A stretch of 64,000 nucleotides of DNA, taken from Streptomyces novaecaesareae. Its GTDB lineage: Bacteria > Actinomycetota > Actinomycetes > Streptomycetales > Streptomycetaceae. Of this stretch, positions 39,930 to 48,550 are shown piece after piece. Every line of letters starts with the position of its first letter. The stretch's first letter is position 1. Both the position numbers and the translations under genes were made by a program. The notes beneath the pieces were generated by a model. It saw nothing but the letters and a program-made list of their open reading frames with translations. It ran no database searches and was not told the DNA's origin. The stretch covers positions 5,287 through 69,286 of the forward strand of contig NZ_JNWQ01000044.1 of assembly GCF_000716875.1 (NCBI RefSeq), given 5' to 3'.

Positions 39930-40820
39930 TCAGGCCTTGGCGGCGATGATCTCGCGGGCCAGGCGGGCGGTCTCGGACGGCGTCTTGCCGACCTTGACAC
40001 CGGCGGCCTCAAGGGCCTCCTTCTTCGCCTGGGCGGTGCCCGAGGAGCCGGAGACGATGGCGCCGGCGTGGCCCATGGTCTTGCCCTCGGGGGCGGTGAA
40101 GCCCGCGACGTAGCCGACGACCGGCTTGGTGACGTGCTCGGCGATGTAGGCCGCGGCACGCTCCTCGGCGTCGCCACCGATCTCACCGATCATGACGATG
40201 ATCTCGGTCTCCGGGTCCTCCTGGAAGGCCTTGAGGGCGTCGATGTGGGTGGTCCCGATGACCGGGTCACCGCCGATGCCCACGGCCGAGGAGAAGCCGA
40301 TGTCGCGCAGCTCGTACATGAGCTGGTAGGTCAGGGTGCCCGACTTCGAGACCAGACCGATCTTGCCGGCGGCGGTGATGTCGGCCGGGATGATGCCGGC
40401 GTTCGACTGTCCGGGGCTGATCAGGCCGGGGCAGTTCGGGCCGATGATCCGGGTCTTGTTGCCCTTCGAACCGGCGTAGGCCCAGAAGGCGGCGGTGTCG
40501 TGCACCGGGACGCCCTCGGTGATGACGACGGCCAGGCCGATCTCGGCGTCGATGGCCTCGATGACGGCGGCCTTGGTGAACGCCGGCGGCACGAAGAGGA
40601 CGGAGACGTCGGCCCCGGTCTTCTCCATCGCCTCGGCGACGGAGCCGAAGACCGGGATCTCGGTGCCGTCGACGTCGACCGTGGTGCCGGCCTTGCGCGG
40701 GTTGACACCGCCGACGATCTGGGTGCCGGAGGCGAGCATGCGGCGGGTGTGCTTCATGCCCTCGGCGCCGGTCATGCCCTGGACGATGACCTTGCTGTCC
40801 TTGGTAAGGAAGATAGCCAT
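39930..40820 (-). CDS. sucD: Succinyl-CoA synthetase alpha subunit
   Basis: TCA-cycle ligase subunit that binds CoA and carries the phosphohistidine, 296 residues. [19 protein letters not shown] and [18 protein letters not shown] are CoA-binding signatures; the phosphorylated His is in [17 protein letters not shown]. It begins 18 bp after the sucC stop, the usual sucCD order on the minus strand. Confidence 0.96.
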   Translation of the reverse strand: MAIFLTKDSKVIVQGMTGAEGMKHTRRMLASGTQIVGGVNPRKAGTTVDVDGTEIPVFGSVAEAMEKTGADVSVLFVPPAFTKAAVIEAIDAEIGLAVVITEGVPVHDTAAFWAYAGSKGNKTRIIGPNCPGLISPGQSNAGIIPADITAAGKIGLVSKSGTLTYQLMYELRDIGFSSAVGIGGDPVIGTTHIDALKAFQEDPETEIIVMIGEIGGDAEERAAAYIAEHVTKPVVGYVAGFTAPEGKTMGHAGAIVSGSSGTAQAKKEALEAAGVKVGKTPSETARLAREIIAAKA

Positions 40821-40838
40821 GGTGTTAAGTCCCCTTCC

Positions 40839-42011
40839 TTACTTGTTGGCCAGCTCGGCGGCGCGGTCAGCGGCGCCGTCCATGGTGTCCACGCGCTGGA
40901 CCAGCGGGTGGTTGGCGTCGTCGAGGATCTTGCGACCCAGCTCCGCGTTGTTGCCGTCCAGGCGGACGACGAGCGGCTTGGTGACGTTCTCGCCCTTGCT
41001 CGCGAGGAGCTCCAGGGCCTGCACGATGCCGTTGGCGACCGCGTCGCACGCGGTGATGCCGCCGAAGACGTTGACGAAGACCGACTTGACGTCGGGGTCG
41101 CCCAGGATGATCTCCAGGCCGTTCGCCATGACCTCGGCGGAGGCGCCGCCACCGATGTCGAGGAAGTTGGCGGGCTTGACGCCGCCGTGGCTCTCGCCCG
41201 CGTAGGCGACCACGTCGAGGGTGCTCATGACGAGACCCGCGCCGTTGCCGATGATGCCGACCTGGCCGTCGAGCTTGACGTAGTTCAGGCCCTTGGCCTT
41301 GGCGGCGGCCTCCAGCGGGTTGGCCGCGGCCTTGTCCTCCAGGGCCTCGTGCTCGGCCTGGCGGAACTCGGCGTTCTCGTCCAGGGAGACCTTGCCGTCG
41401 AGCGCGATGATCTTGCCGTCACCGGACTTGATCAGCGGGTTGACCTCGACGAGGAGGGCGTCCTCCTTGATGAAGACGGTCCACAGCTTCTGCAGGACCT
41501 CGGCGACCTGGTCGGCGACCTCGGCCGGGAACTTCGCCGCGGCGACGATCTCGGCGGCCTTCTCCGGGGTGCAGCCCTCGTTGGCGTCGACCGGGATCTT
41601 GGCGAGCGCGTCGGGGTTCTCCTCGGCGACGACCTCGATCTCCACGCCGCCCTCGACGCTGGCCATGGCCAGGAAGGTGCGGTTGGTGCGGTCCAGCAGG
41701 AACGAGACGTAGTACTCGTCCTTGATGTCGGCGGTCTGGGCGAGCATCACCTTGTGAACGGTGTGGCCCTTGATGTCCATGCCGAGGATCTGCTCGGCCT
41801 TGACGACGGCGTCGGCCGGGTCGGCGGCGAGCTTCACGCCACCGGCCTTGCCACGGCCACCCACCTTCACCTGAGCCTTGACGACGGCGCGGCCGCCGAA
41901 GCGCTCCGCGATGGCGGCAGCGTCTGCGGCGGTCTCGATGACATCGCCGTCAAGCACGGGCACGCCGTGCTTGGCGAAGAGGTCCCTCGCCTGGTACTCG
42001 AACAGGTCCAC
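40839..42011 (-). CDS. sucC: Succinyl-CoA synthetase beta subunit
   Basis: Nucleotide-binding subunit of succinyl-CoA synthetase, 390 residues. [20 protein letters not shown] begins the ATP-grasp domain, [20 protein letters not shown] binds nucleotide, EVNPLI supplies metal ligands, and [17 protein letters not shown] with [19 protein letters not shown] makes the C-terminal CoA-ligase domain. The GTG start at 42011 has AAGGA seven bases upstream. An earlier in-frame reading into the spacer is not conserved. Confidence 0.95.
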   Translation of the reverse strand: MDLFEYQARDLFAKHGVPVLDGDVIETAADAAAIAERFGGRAVVKAQVKVGGRGKAGGVKLAADPADAVVKAEQILGMDIKGHTVHKVMLAQTADIKDEYYVSFLLDRTNRTFLAMASVEGGVEIEVVAEENPDALAKIPVDANEGCTPEKAAEIVAAAKFPAEVADQVAEVLQKLWTVFIKEDALLVEVNPLIKSGDGKIIALDGKVSLDENAEFRQAEHEALEDKAAANPLEAAAKAKGLNYVKLDGQVGIIGNGAGLVMSTLDVVAYAGESHGGVKPANFLDIGGGASAEVMANGLEIILGDPDVKSVFVNVFGGITACDAVANGIVQALELLASKGENVTKPLVVRLDGNNAELGRKILDDANHPLVQRVDTMDGAADRAAELANK

Positions 42012-42313
42012 GTGTTTGTCCTTGTTCGTGGTCGCGGATTGTGTCTCTACGAGCGTGCCACGGCAGGATCTTCGCTGCGGGTCGTCGGGGCGGTGCGGGT
42101 ACGCAGAGATACGGCCTTGCGGCCCACACAGCCACGGGCGCACACGTCAATCAACACGCGCGTCACGTCCGTCTGGCAGGTTATCCCCGTGGGACGGGCG
42201 TGTTCCGCCCGGGGCCTGCCCGTCTTGGGTGAGAACCGTCACAGAATGCCCCTGGCCTCCGGGCGAACGTCCGATCCACCGATCGGGTGAATTGACCCTT
42301 CCGGGTGAGACCG
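42012..42313. other. Intergenic region upstream of sucC
   Basis: About 300 bp between the vWA gene stop and sucC on the same strand; it should hold the sucCD promoter. It contains one complete copy of a 17-bp repeated element (see repeat entry) and no gene. Confidence 0.5.
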
Positions 42314-42318
42314 TCACA
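42227..42318. repeat. Two copies of a 16-17-bp element GGGTGAGA(A)CCGTCACA
   Basis: Copies lie at 42227-42243 and 42303-42318, 76 bp apart, differing by one inserted A. Each has GTGA/TCAC dyad ends. The second overlaps the vWA gene stop codon. They may be regulator sites upstream of sucC. Confidence 0.45.
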
Positions 42319-43495
42319 CGCCCTGGTCCACCCCCTTGACCAGGTGCTGCGGGATCGGGCGCTTCTCGATGGCCGCCGCCATGATCCCGGGGAAGGCGTC
42401 CGGGGTGCAGGCGAAGGCCGGCGCGCCGAGGGCGGCCAGGGCGGCGGCGTGCGCGTGGTCGTAGGCGGGCGCACCTTCGTCGGAGAGCGCGAGCAGGGCG
42501 ATGAACTGGACGCCCGCCGCCTTCATCGCGGCGACCCGCTTGAGCATGCCGTCCCGGATCCCGCCCTCGTACAGGTCGCTGATCAGCACCACGACGGTCT
42601 CGGACGGGCGGGTGATCTTCGACTGGCAGTAGGCGAGCGCGCGGTTGATGTCGGTGCCGCCGCCGAGCTGGGTGGCGAACAGGACGTCCACCGGGTCGGT
42701 GAGCTGCTCGGTGAGGTCGACCACCGAGGTGTCGAAGACGACCAGCCTGGTGTCCAGGGTGCGCATCGAGGCGAGCACCGCGCCGAAGACCGCCGAGTGC
42801 ACGACCGAGGGCGCCATCGAACCGGACTGGTCGATGCAGAGGATGACGTCCTTCTTCACGGCCCGTTGGGCGCGGGCGTAGCCGACCAGCCGCTCGGGGA
42901 CGACCGTGCCGTGCTCGGGCAGGTAGTTCCGCAGGTTCGCCCGGATCGTCCGGTCCCAGTCGATGTCGCGGTGCCGGGGCCGGTTGACCTTGGCGCTGCG
43001 GTCGAGGGCGCCGCCGAGGGTGGCCCGGGTGCGGTCGGCGAGCCGGCGCTCCAGGTCGGCGACGACCTTGCCGACCACGGCCCGGGCGGTCTCCCGGGTC
43101 GTCTCGGGAAGCGCGTGCTTGAGCGAGAGCAGGGTGCCGACCAGGTGGACGTCCGGTTCGACGGCCTCCAGCATCTCCGGCTCCAGGAGCAGCCGGTCCA
43201 GGCCGAGCCGGGTGATCGCGTCCTGCTGCATCAGCTGGACGACGGTGGACGGGAAGTACTCGCGGATGTCGCCCAGCCAGCGGGCCACCTGCGGGGCCGA
43301 GCCGCCCAGCCCGGCGCTGCGGCGGCCGCCGCGGGCCGCCCGGGCGCCCTCCTCGGGCGCGCCCCGGTAGAGCGCGGCGAGGGCGCCGTCCATCGCGGCG
43401 TCCCGCCCGCGCAGGGTGCAGCCGGTGCCGTCGGCCTCGCCGCCGAGCACCAGCCGCCAGCGGCGGAGCCGCTCGTCGGTCGTGGGCGCTGCCAT
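42314..43495 (-). CDS. vWA-domain protein of the MoxR/SWIM/DUF5682 module
   Basis: A 393-residue protein. The N-terminal helical region (RLRRWRLVLGGEADGTGCTL) is unassigned; a Gly-rich linker follows. From about residue 215 a von Willebrand factor A domain begins, with an intact MIDAS metal site: DVILCIDQSGSM near 224, the Thr in LGGGTDINRALAY and the Asp in VVLISDLYEGG. Such vWA proteins are partners of MoxR ATPases in substrate remodelling. It is the last gene of the three-gene minus-strand arm, 34 bp after the DUF5682 gene. Confidence 0.87.
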   Translation of the reverse strand: MAAPTTDERLRRWRLVLGGEADGTGCTLRGRDAAMDGALAALYRGAPEEGARAARGGRRSAGLGGSAPQVARWLGDIREYFPSTVVQLMQQDAITRLGLDRLLLEPEMLEAVEPDVHLVGTLLSLKHALPETTRETARAVVGKVVADLERRLADRTRATLGGALDRSAKVNRPRHRDIDWDRTIRANLRNYLPEHGTVVPERLVGYARAQRAVKKDVILCIDQSGSMAPSVVHSAVFGAVLASMRTLDTRLVVFDTSVVDLTEQLTDPVDVLFATQLGGGTDINRALAYCQSKITRPSETVVVLISDLYEGGIRDGMLKRVAAMKAAGVQFIALLALSDEGAPAYDHAHAAALAALGAPAFACTPDAFPGIMAAAIEKRPIPQHLVKGVDQGV

Positions 43496-43529
43496 CTCGT
43501 CCTCCTTCGGGGGGGGTCAGCCTGGGGTG

Positions 43530-45956
43530 TCAGGTGTTGCGGCCGGTGGCCTGTCGGGGGATCGTCGGTCGGGCGCCGAGCAGCAGAGCCACCACGGGGA
43601 CGGCGGCGTCGGCCCGGGCCCGGTCCAGCTCGCGCGCCGGGGCGCGGTCCGCCGGGGGCTCGCCGAGCGGGCCGGCCGCGACCCGGCCGCCGATGCCAGT
43701 GCGCACGCCCGCCTCCAACCCGGCGAAGGTGCGGCGCAGCAGGGGCAGGACGTCGGTGAAGACCTCGCCGCTCACCGCCGTCAGCCACTCGTCCAGCAGG
43801 GCCAGCAGCCGGGGGTCGTGCAGCAGCAGGGCGCCGCCGCCGGTGAGGAAGCCCTCGACCCAGCCGGCCGCGTCCGCCGGGGCGCCGGCGGTGGACAGGA
43901 CCAGTCGCAGTCGGCGGCCGGCCTCCTCGGTGTCGAGCCGGCCGTCGTCCAGCAGCAGTCGGACGGCCCGGCCGCGGAGCAGGCCGGGGGCGCCGGTGGC
44001 CGGCCCGCCGGAGGGCTCGCGGCGGGCGAGCGAGCGCAGCGCGGCGGCCCAGCGGTCGGCCAGGCCGGGCGGGCCGCCGGGGGCGTCGAGGGCGTCCGGG
44101 CCGCCGGGGGCGCCGAGGGCGTCCAGGCCGCCGGGGGCGTCGGGGGCATCGGGTTGCGGTGCTCCGGCGGAGGCCAGCAGGCCGATCGCGCCGTGCACCT
44201 CGTCCAGGCGGCCGCGCATCGTCGCCGCGCTCTCGGCGTCCAGCCCGACGCAGGCGGGCGGCAGTCCGACGCAGATCCGCTCGGCCAGGCCCGTCGCCGC
44301 CTCGGCGAGCGCGCCGTGGTCGGTGCCGCGCACGTCGCCGTAGCGCAGCGCGCGGACCAGCGCGGGCAGCGCGCCGGCCAGGTGCGCGACGTCGGTGTCC
44401 AGGGCCGCGCAGTCGGCGAGCACCCGCATCACGGCGGGCAGCGCGCCGGACAGCCCGGCCAGCAGGCAGGTCTCCACCAGGCCGGTCAGCTCGGCGAGTT
44501 CGACGGCGGCGCGGGCGGCACCGACCGCCTTGCCAACGGCCGCCTCCTCCACCGTGGTGCCCCACCGGGCGGCCTCGGCGATCCGGACCGCGAACTCCGG
44601 CTGCCAGCACAGCCGCCAGCTCTCCCGGAAGGTCCCGGTCGAGTTGACCGAGGAACGGGCGGGCACGCCCCAGTCCACGCCCAGCAGCCGCAGCCGGTGC
44701 AGCAGCCGGGAGCGGGCCGCGTCGGTCTCCTTGCGCAGGTCGAGGTCGACGTCCTTCGGTGCGGCGTCGGGCTTGAGCCGCAGCGAGCGCTGCAGCCGGG
44801 CGAGGTCGCGCTGCAGCGGCACGGCCGGCGCGGAGTCCGGGACCTCGCCCAGTTCGTCGCCGACGACCAGGCGGTCCCGGACGAGCTCCAGGGCGACGTC
44901 GGACCCCTCGCAGAGGACCGCGCGGACGGCGTCCAGGGTCTCGGTCAGCCCGGCGAGCGGGCGGCCGCGCAGGACGGCCAGGGTCTCGGCGAGCCGGACC
45001 GCCTCGATGACGTGCGCGGAGGAGACCGGGTGGTCCTCGGCCCGCAGGAGCTCGGCGGCCCGGGTGAGCCAGCGCGGCACCGGATCGCCGTCGGTGGTGA
45101 AGAGGTGGTGGTACCAGCCGGGCGACTGCACGCCCGCGCCGTAACCGGTGGACTGGGCGAGCCGGCGGTGCGTCCACGGCACCCAGGTGATGTCCGTGCG
45201 CACCTTCTTCGGCAGCCCGGCGAGCAGCGCCCGGTCGTGCGCGACGGTGGGCATCCGCTCCAGCGCGGGGACGTGGAAGGCGCCGCAGACCACGGCGATC
45301 CGGCGGTGCCCGGCGCGGCGGGCGGCGCGGATCTGCTGGCGCATGTGCGCTTCGCGCAGGCGGTCCCGGCGGGACTCGGCGAGGCCCTCGGCGCGCAGGG
45401 CGCCCATCGCCTCGGCGACGGCGGCGAACGGCGCCAGCGCGTCGGTGCCGGGCGCGCGGTGCTCGACCACGTCCTCCCACCAGCGTTCCGGGTCGTCGTG
45501 CCCGGCCGCCTCGGCGAGCAGCGCCAGCGGGTCGGCGGGCGATTCGGGGCCGTCGGCGGCGTCGGAGCCGGTGCCGTCGGCGGCGTCGGAGCCAGTGCCG
45601 TCCTCGGAGCCGGTGGCGTTCTCCGGAGCGGGCGCGAAGCCGTACCCGGCGGGCAGGTCGATGAAGCGGACCGGCAGGTCGTGCTCCACGGCGTGCCGGA
45701 TCGCCACCCACTCCGGGGAGAACTCGGCGTACGGCCAGAAGCCGGCCTTCGCCGGATCGTCCACCGCGTGGGCGAGCAGCGCGACCGGCGGCACCAGGGC
45801 CTTCTCGGCGGCCAGGTGGACGATGCCGTCGGCCTCCGGCGGGCCCTCGACCAGCACCGCGTCCGGCTGCCACTGCGCCAGGGCGGCGGCCACCGCCCGG
45901 GCCGAGCCGGGGCCGTGGTGGCGGATGCCGAGGAGGGCGACCTCAGCCTCGGTCAT
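43530..45956 (-). CDS. DUF5682 protein, N-terminal part resembling the TraB/ChaN/EreA fold
   Basis: An 808-residue cytosolic protein. The first 270 residues show MTEAEVALLGIRHHGPGSAR, then AVLVEGPPEADGIV and later IAVVCGAFHVPAL; the spacing and residues (an early paired His, a Glu in VEGPP, a late GxxH) recall the TraB/TIKI/EreA superfamily of metal-dependent hydrolase-like proteins. The rest is helical without known motifs and contains two low-complexity tandem repeats. The start overlaps the MoxR stop (ATGA), so it is translated with the ATPase. I recognise the family as DUF5682, and the fold assignment is inference. Confidence 0.75.
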   Translation of the reverse strand: MTEAEVALLGIRHHGPGSARAVAAALAQWQPDAVLVEGPPEADGIVHLAAEKALVPPVALLAHAVDDPAKAGFWPYAEFSPEWVAIRHAVEHDLPVRFIDLPAGYGFAPAPENATGSEDGTGSDAADGTGSDAADGPESPADPLALLAEAAGHDDPERWWEDVVEHRAPGTDALAPFAAVAEAMGALRAEGLAESRRDRLREAHMRQQIRAARRAGHRRIAVVCGAFHVPALERMPTVAHDRALLAGLPKKVRTDITWVPWTHRRLAQSTGYGAGVQSPGWYHHLFTTDGDPVPRWLTRAAELLRAEDHPVSSAHVIEAVRLAETLAVLRGRPLAGLTETLDAVRAVLCEGSDVALELVRDRLVVGDELGEVPDSAPAVPLQRDLARLQRSLRLKPDAAPKDVDLDLRKETDAARSRLLHRLRLLGVDWGVPARSSVNSTGTFRESWRLCWQPEFAVRIAEAARWGTTVEEAAVGKAVGAARAAVELAELTGLVETCLLAGLSGALPAVMRVLADCAALDTDVAHLAGALPALVRALRYGDVRGTDHGALAEAATGLAERICVGLPPACVGLDAESAATMRGRLDEVHGAIGLLASAGAPQPDAPDAPGGLDALGAPGGPDALDAPGGPPGLADRWAAALRSLARREPSGGPATGAPGLLRGRAVRLLLDDGRLDTEEAGRRLRLVLSTAGAPADAAGWVEGFLTGGGALLLHDPRLLALLDEWLTAVSGEVFTDVLPLLRRTFAGLEAGVRTGIGGRVAAGPLGEPPADRAPARELDRARADAAVPVVALLLGARPTIPRQATGRNT
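44074..44154 (-). repeat. Three 27-bp tandem repeats within the DUF5682 gene
   Basis: Units beginning CCGCCGGGGGCG at 44074, 44101 and 44128 encode a nine-residue repeat of the form DALGAPGGP / DALDAPGGP. They keep the frame and form a flexible linker. Confidence 0.75.
45550..45615 (-). repeat. 24-bp tandem repeats within the DUF5682 gene
   Basis: Two full units (45550-45573, 45574-45597, one mismatch) and an 18-bp partial unit encode the acidic linker GSDAADGTGSDAADG. Confidence 0.75.
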
Positions 45957-47035
45957 GCCGTCACCTCGCGGGCGGCCCGGTAGAAGTCCTTCCAGCCGTC
46001 GCGCTCGCGCACCACCCCTTCGAGGTACTCGCGCCAGACCGCCTGGTCCGCCACCGGGTCGCGGACGACCGCGCCGAGGATGCCGGCCGTGACGTCCCCG
46101 GCGCGCAGCACGCCGTCGCCGAAGTGGGTGGCCAGGGCCATGCCGTTGGTCACCACCGAGATCGCCTCCGCGGTGGAGAGGGTGCCGCTCGGGGTCTTGA
46201 CCTTCGTCCGGCCGTCCGTGGTGATCCCGGCCCGCAGCTCGCGGAAGACCGTCACCACCCGCCTGATCTCCTCGGCGCCGCCGGGCAGTTCGGGCAGTTC
46301 CAGGGAGCGGCCGAGCTGGCCGACCCGGCGGGTGACGATGTCGACCTCCTCCTCCAGCGAGCCCGGCAGCGGCAGCACCACGGTGTTGAAGCGGCGGCGC
46401 AGCGCGCTGGACAGCTCGTTGACGCCGCGGTCGCGGTCGTTGGCGGTGGCGATCACGTTGAAGCCGCGCACGGCCTGCGTCTCGGAGCCCAACTCCGGTA
46501 CCGGGAGCGTCTTCTCGGACAGGATGGTGATCAGACTGTCCTGTACGTCGGCCGGGATGCGGGTCAGCTCCTCGACCCGGGCGATCTTGCCCTCGGCCAT
46601 CGCCCGCATCAGCGGGGAGGGCACCAGCGCGTCCCGGCTCGGCCCGTCGGTGAGCAGCCGGGCGTAGTTCCAGCCGTACCGGACGGCCTCCTCGGGGGTG
46701 CCGGCGGTGCCCTGCACCAGCATCGTCGAGTCGCCGCTGATCGCGGCGGCCAGGTGCTCGGACACCCAGGTCTTCGCGGTGCCGGGCACGCCGAGCAGCA
46801 GCAGCGCGCGGTCCGTCGCCAGGGTCGTCACGGCGACCTCGACCACCCGGCGGGGGCCGATGTACTTGGGGGTGATCCGGGTGCCGTCGGCCAGTTCGCC
46901 GCCGAGCAGGTACGTCGCCACGGCCCACGGCGAGAGCTTCCAGCGCTCGGGGCGCGGACGGTCGTCCTGCGCGGCCAGCGCGGCCAGTTCACCGGCGAAG
47001 GCGTCCTCGGCGTGCTGCCGCAGAACGTCGGTCAT
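45953..47035 (-). CDS. MoxR-family AAA+ ATPase
   Basis: A 360-residue AAA+ chaperone-like ATPase. It has Walker A LLLLGVPGTAKTWVSEHL near residue 83, Walker B-like GKIARVEELTRIPADVQDSL (the DE pair of classic MoxR reads VEE here), sensor 1 in GFNVIATANDRDRGVNELSS and an arginine finger in ALRRRFN. MoxR ATPases work with vWA proteins to activate or insert cofactors into target proteins. First gene of the minus-strand arm, with GGAG upstream of the ATG; divergent from the SWIM gene across 190 bp. Confidence 0.9.
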   Translation of the reverse strand: MTDVLRQHAEDAFAGELAALAAQDDRPRPERWKLSPWAVATYLLGGELADGTRITPKYIGPRRVVEVAVTTLATDRALLLLGVPGTAKTWVSEHLAAAISGDSTMLVQGTAGTPEEAVRYGWNYARLLTDGPSRDALVPSPLMRAMAEGKIARVEELTRIPADVQDSLITILSEKTLPVPELGSETQAVRGFNVIATANDRDRGVNELSSALRRRFNTVVLPLPGSLEEEVDIVTRRVGQLGRSLELPELPGGAEEIRRVVTVFRELRAGITTDGRTKVKTPSGTLSTAEAISVVTNGMALATHFGDGVLRAGDVTAGILGAVVRDPVADQAVWREYLEGVVRERDGWKDFYRAAREVTA

Positions 47036-47142
47036 GGGGGCTCCTTCGGGTCGGCCGCCGGGTACACGGGTGCCCGGGCGGCAGGATGATCGGGGGGAGC
47101 CAGGTCGGCGTCCCGGCCTGTGGGAACCACCCTGCACCGAGC

Positions 47143-47204
47143 CACTGACAGTTCGGCGAACGCACGTACGGCCGTCCCGGACGGGCAGTCAGCGACTGTC
47201 AGTG
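47143..47204. promoter_or_regulatory. Paired ACTG(A/T)CAGT elements in a divergent promoter region
   Basis: CACTGACAG (47143-47151) is the exact reverse complement of CTGTCAGTG (47196-47204). A further CAGTC-AGC-GACTG dyad (47186-47198) overlaps the second. The elements sit between the MoxR gene (start 47035) and the SWIM gene (start 47226) and could bind one regulator controlling both arms. Confidence 0.5.
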
Positions 47205-47225
47205 CCGCCGCCTACGGTCGGTCGC

Positions 47226-48539
47226 ATGGAGGAACGCTGGAGCACCGAACACGTCCTGTCCCTGGCACCTGACGCCGCGTCGCAGAAGGCCGCGGGCAAG
47301 CTCTCCGCGCCCGCGCCGTGGTCCGGCACCGGCACCGACGGCACCGCGGTGTGGGGCGAGTGCAAGGGCAGCGGCCGTACGCCGTACCGCACCGTGGTCG
47401 AACTCGCCACGCCCGCCTACCAGTGCAGCTGCCCCAGCCGGAAGTTCCCGTGCAAGCACGCGCTCGGGCTCCTCCTGCTGTGGAGCGGCACCCCGGCAGC
47501 CGTCCCGGCCGCCGAACCCGCCGACTGGGCGGCCGACTGGCTCAAGGGCCGCCAGGAGCGCGCCGAGAAGCGCACGGCGCCCCCGGCCGACCCGGAGGCC
47601 GCCCGCCGCCGGGCCGAGGCACGCGGCGCCCGGGTCGCGGCCGGCGCGGCCGAGCTGCGGCTGCGCCTCGCCGACCGGATCCGGCACGGCCTGGCCGACC
47701 AGTCCACCGCCGGCCCCTGGGAGGAGGTCGCCGCCCGGATGGTCGACGCACAGGCCCCCGGACTGGCCACCCGCGTACGGGAGTTGGACACCACCCCGCA
47801 GGAGCGGCTGCTGGAGGAGTACGCGATGCTCCACCTGCTCGCCACCGCCGCCACCCGGGTCGACGAGCTGCCGCCCGAGCTGGCCGCGACCGTCCGCGCC
47901 CGGGTCGGCTACACCCGGGACTCCAACGAGGTGCTGGCCGGCCCGACCGTCCGCGACCGCTGGCTGGTGCTCGGCAGCCGCACAGTGCCGATGGAAGGGG
48001 GCTCGGACGAACGACTCACCACCCGCCGGGTCTGGCTGCGCGGCGCCAAGACCGGCCGCCCGGCGCTGCTGCTCGCCTTCGGCCGCCCCGGCCAGGCCCC
48101 CGACCTCGCCCTGCCCACCGGCCACCTGCTGGAGGCCGAACTCGCCTACCACCCCGGCGCCCGCCCGCTGCGCGCCACGCTCGGCGACCGCTACGGCGCC
48201 CCCGAGGCCGGGCCGGCCGCCCCGCCCGCCGGGCTCACCGTCGCCGAGGCGGTGGCCGGCTACGGCACCGCCGTCGCCGACGACCCGTGGCTGGAGAGCT
48301 GGCCCACCGTCCTCACCGGCGTCGTCCCGGTCCGCACCCCGGACGGCTGGCACCTGACGGACGGCCACCACACCGTGCCGGTCCGCGCCTCGGCCGTCCC
48401 GGAAGCGGCGCTCTGGCGTCTGGCCGCGGTCTCCACCGGCCGCCCGCTGACGGTCTTCGGCGAGTACGGCCACCAGGGCTTCGCCCCGGTCACCGCCTGG
48501 CCCGAGGGCCACCGGCCGGTAGGCCTCACCAATTCCTAG
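47226..48539 (+). CDS. SWIM zinc-finger protein
   Basis: A 437-residue protein. Residues 65-90 hold a SWIM zinc finger, YQCSCPSRKFPCKHALGLLL (CxC then CxH), a domain that binds DNA or protein partners. The N-terminus RWSTEHVLSLAPDAASQKAA is conserved in the family. The remainder is helical then beta-rich with no catalytic motif that I recognise. It begins the plus-strand arm of the module and is followed 11 bp later by the DUF5691 gene. Confidence 0.85.
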   Translation: MEERWSTEHVLSLAPDAASQKAAGKLSAPAPWSGTGTDGTAVWGECKGSGRTPYRTVVELATPAYQCSCPSRKFPCKHALGLLLLWSGTPAAVPAAEPADWAADWLKGRQERAEKRTAPPADPEAARRRAEARGARVAAGAAELRLRLADRIRHGLADQSTAGPWEEVAARMVDAQAPGLATRVRELDTTPQERLLEEYAMLHLLATAATRVDELPPELAATVRARVGYTRDSNEVLAGPTVRDRWLVLGSRTVPMEGGSDERLTTRRVWLRGAKTGRPALLLAFGRPGQAPDLALPTGHLLEAELAYHPGARPLRATLGDRYGAPEAGPAAPPAGLTVAEAVAGYGTAVADDPWLESWPTVLTGVVPVRTPDGWHLTDGHHTVPVRASAVPEAALWRLAAVSTGRPLTVFGEYGHQGFAPVTAWPEGHRPVGLTNS

Positions 48540-48550
48540 GAGCACCGAGA

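Noticed and set aside
43530..46928. One continuous 1132-codon protein joining the MoxR region and DUF5682
   Set aside because: The first part is an out-of-frame reading of the MoxR gene; the ATGA overlap at 45953-45956 shows two separate proteins.
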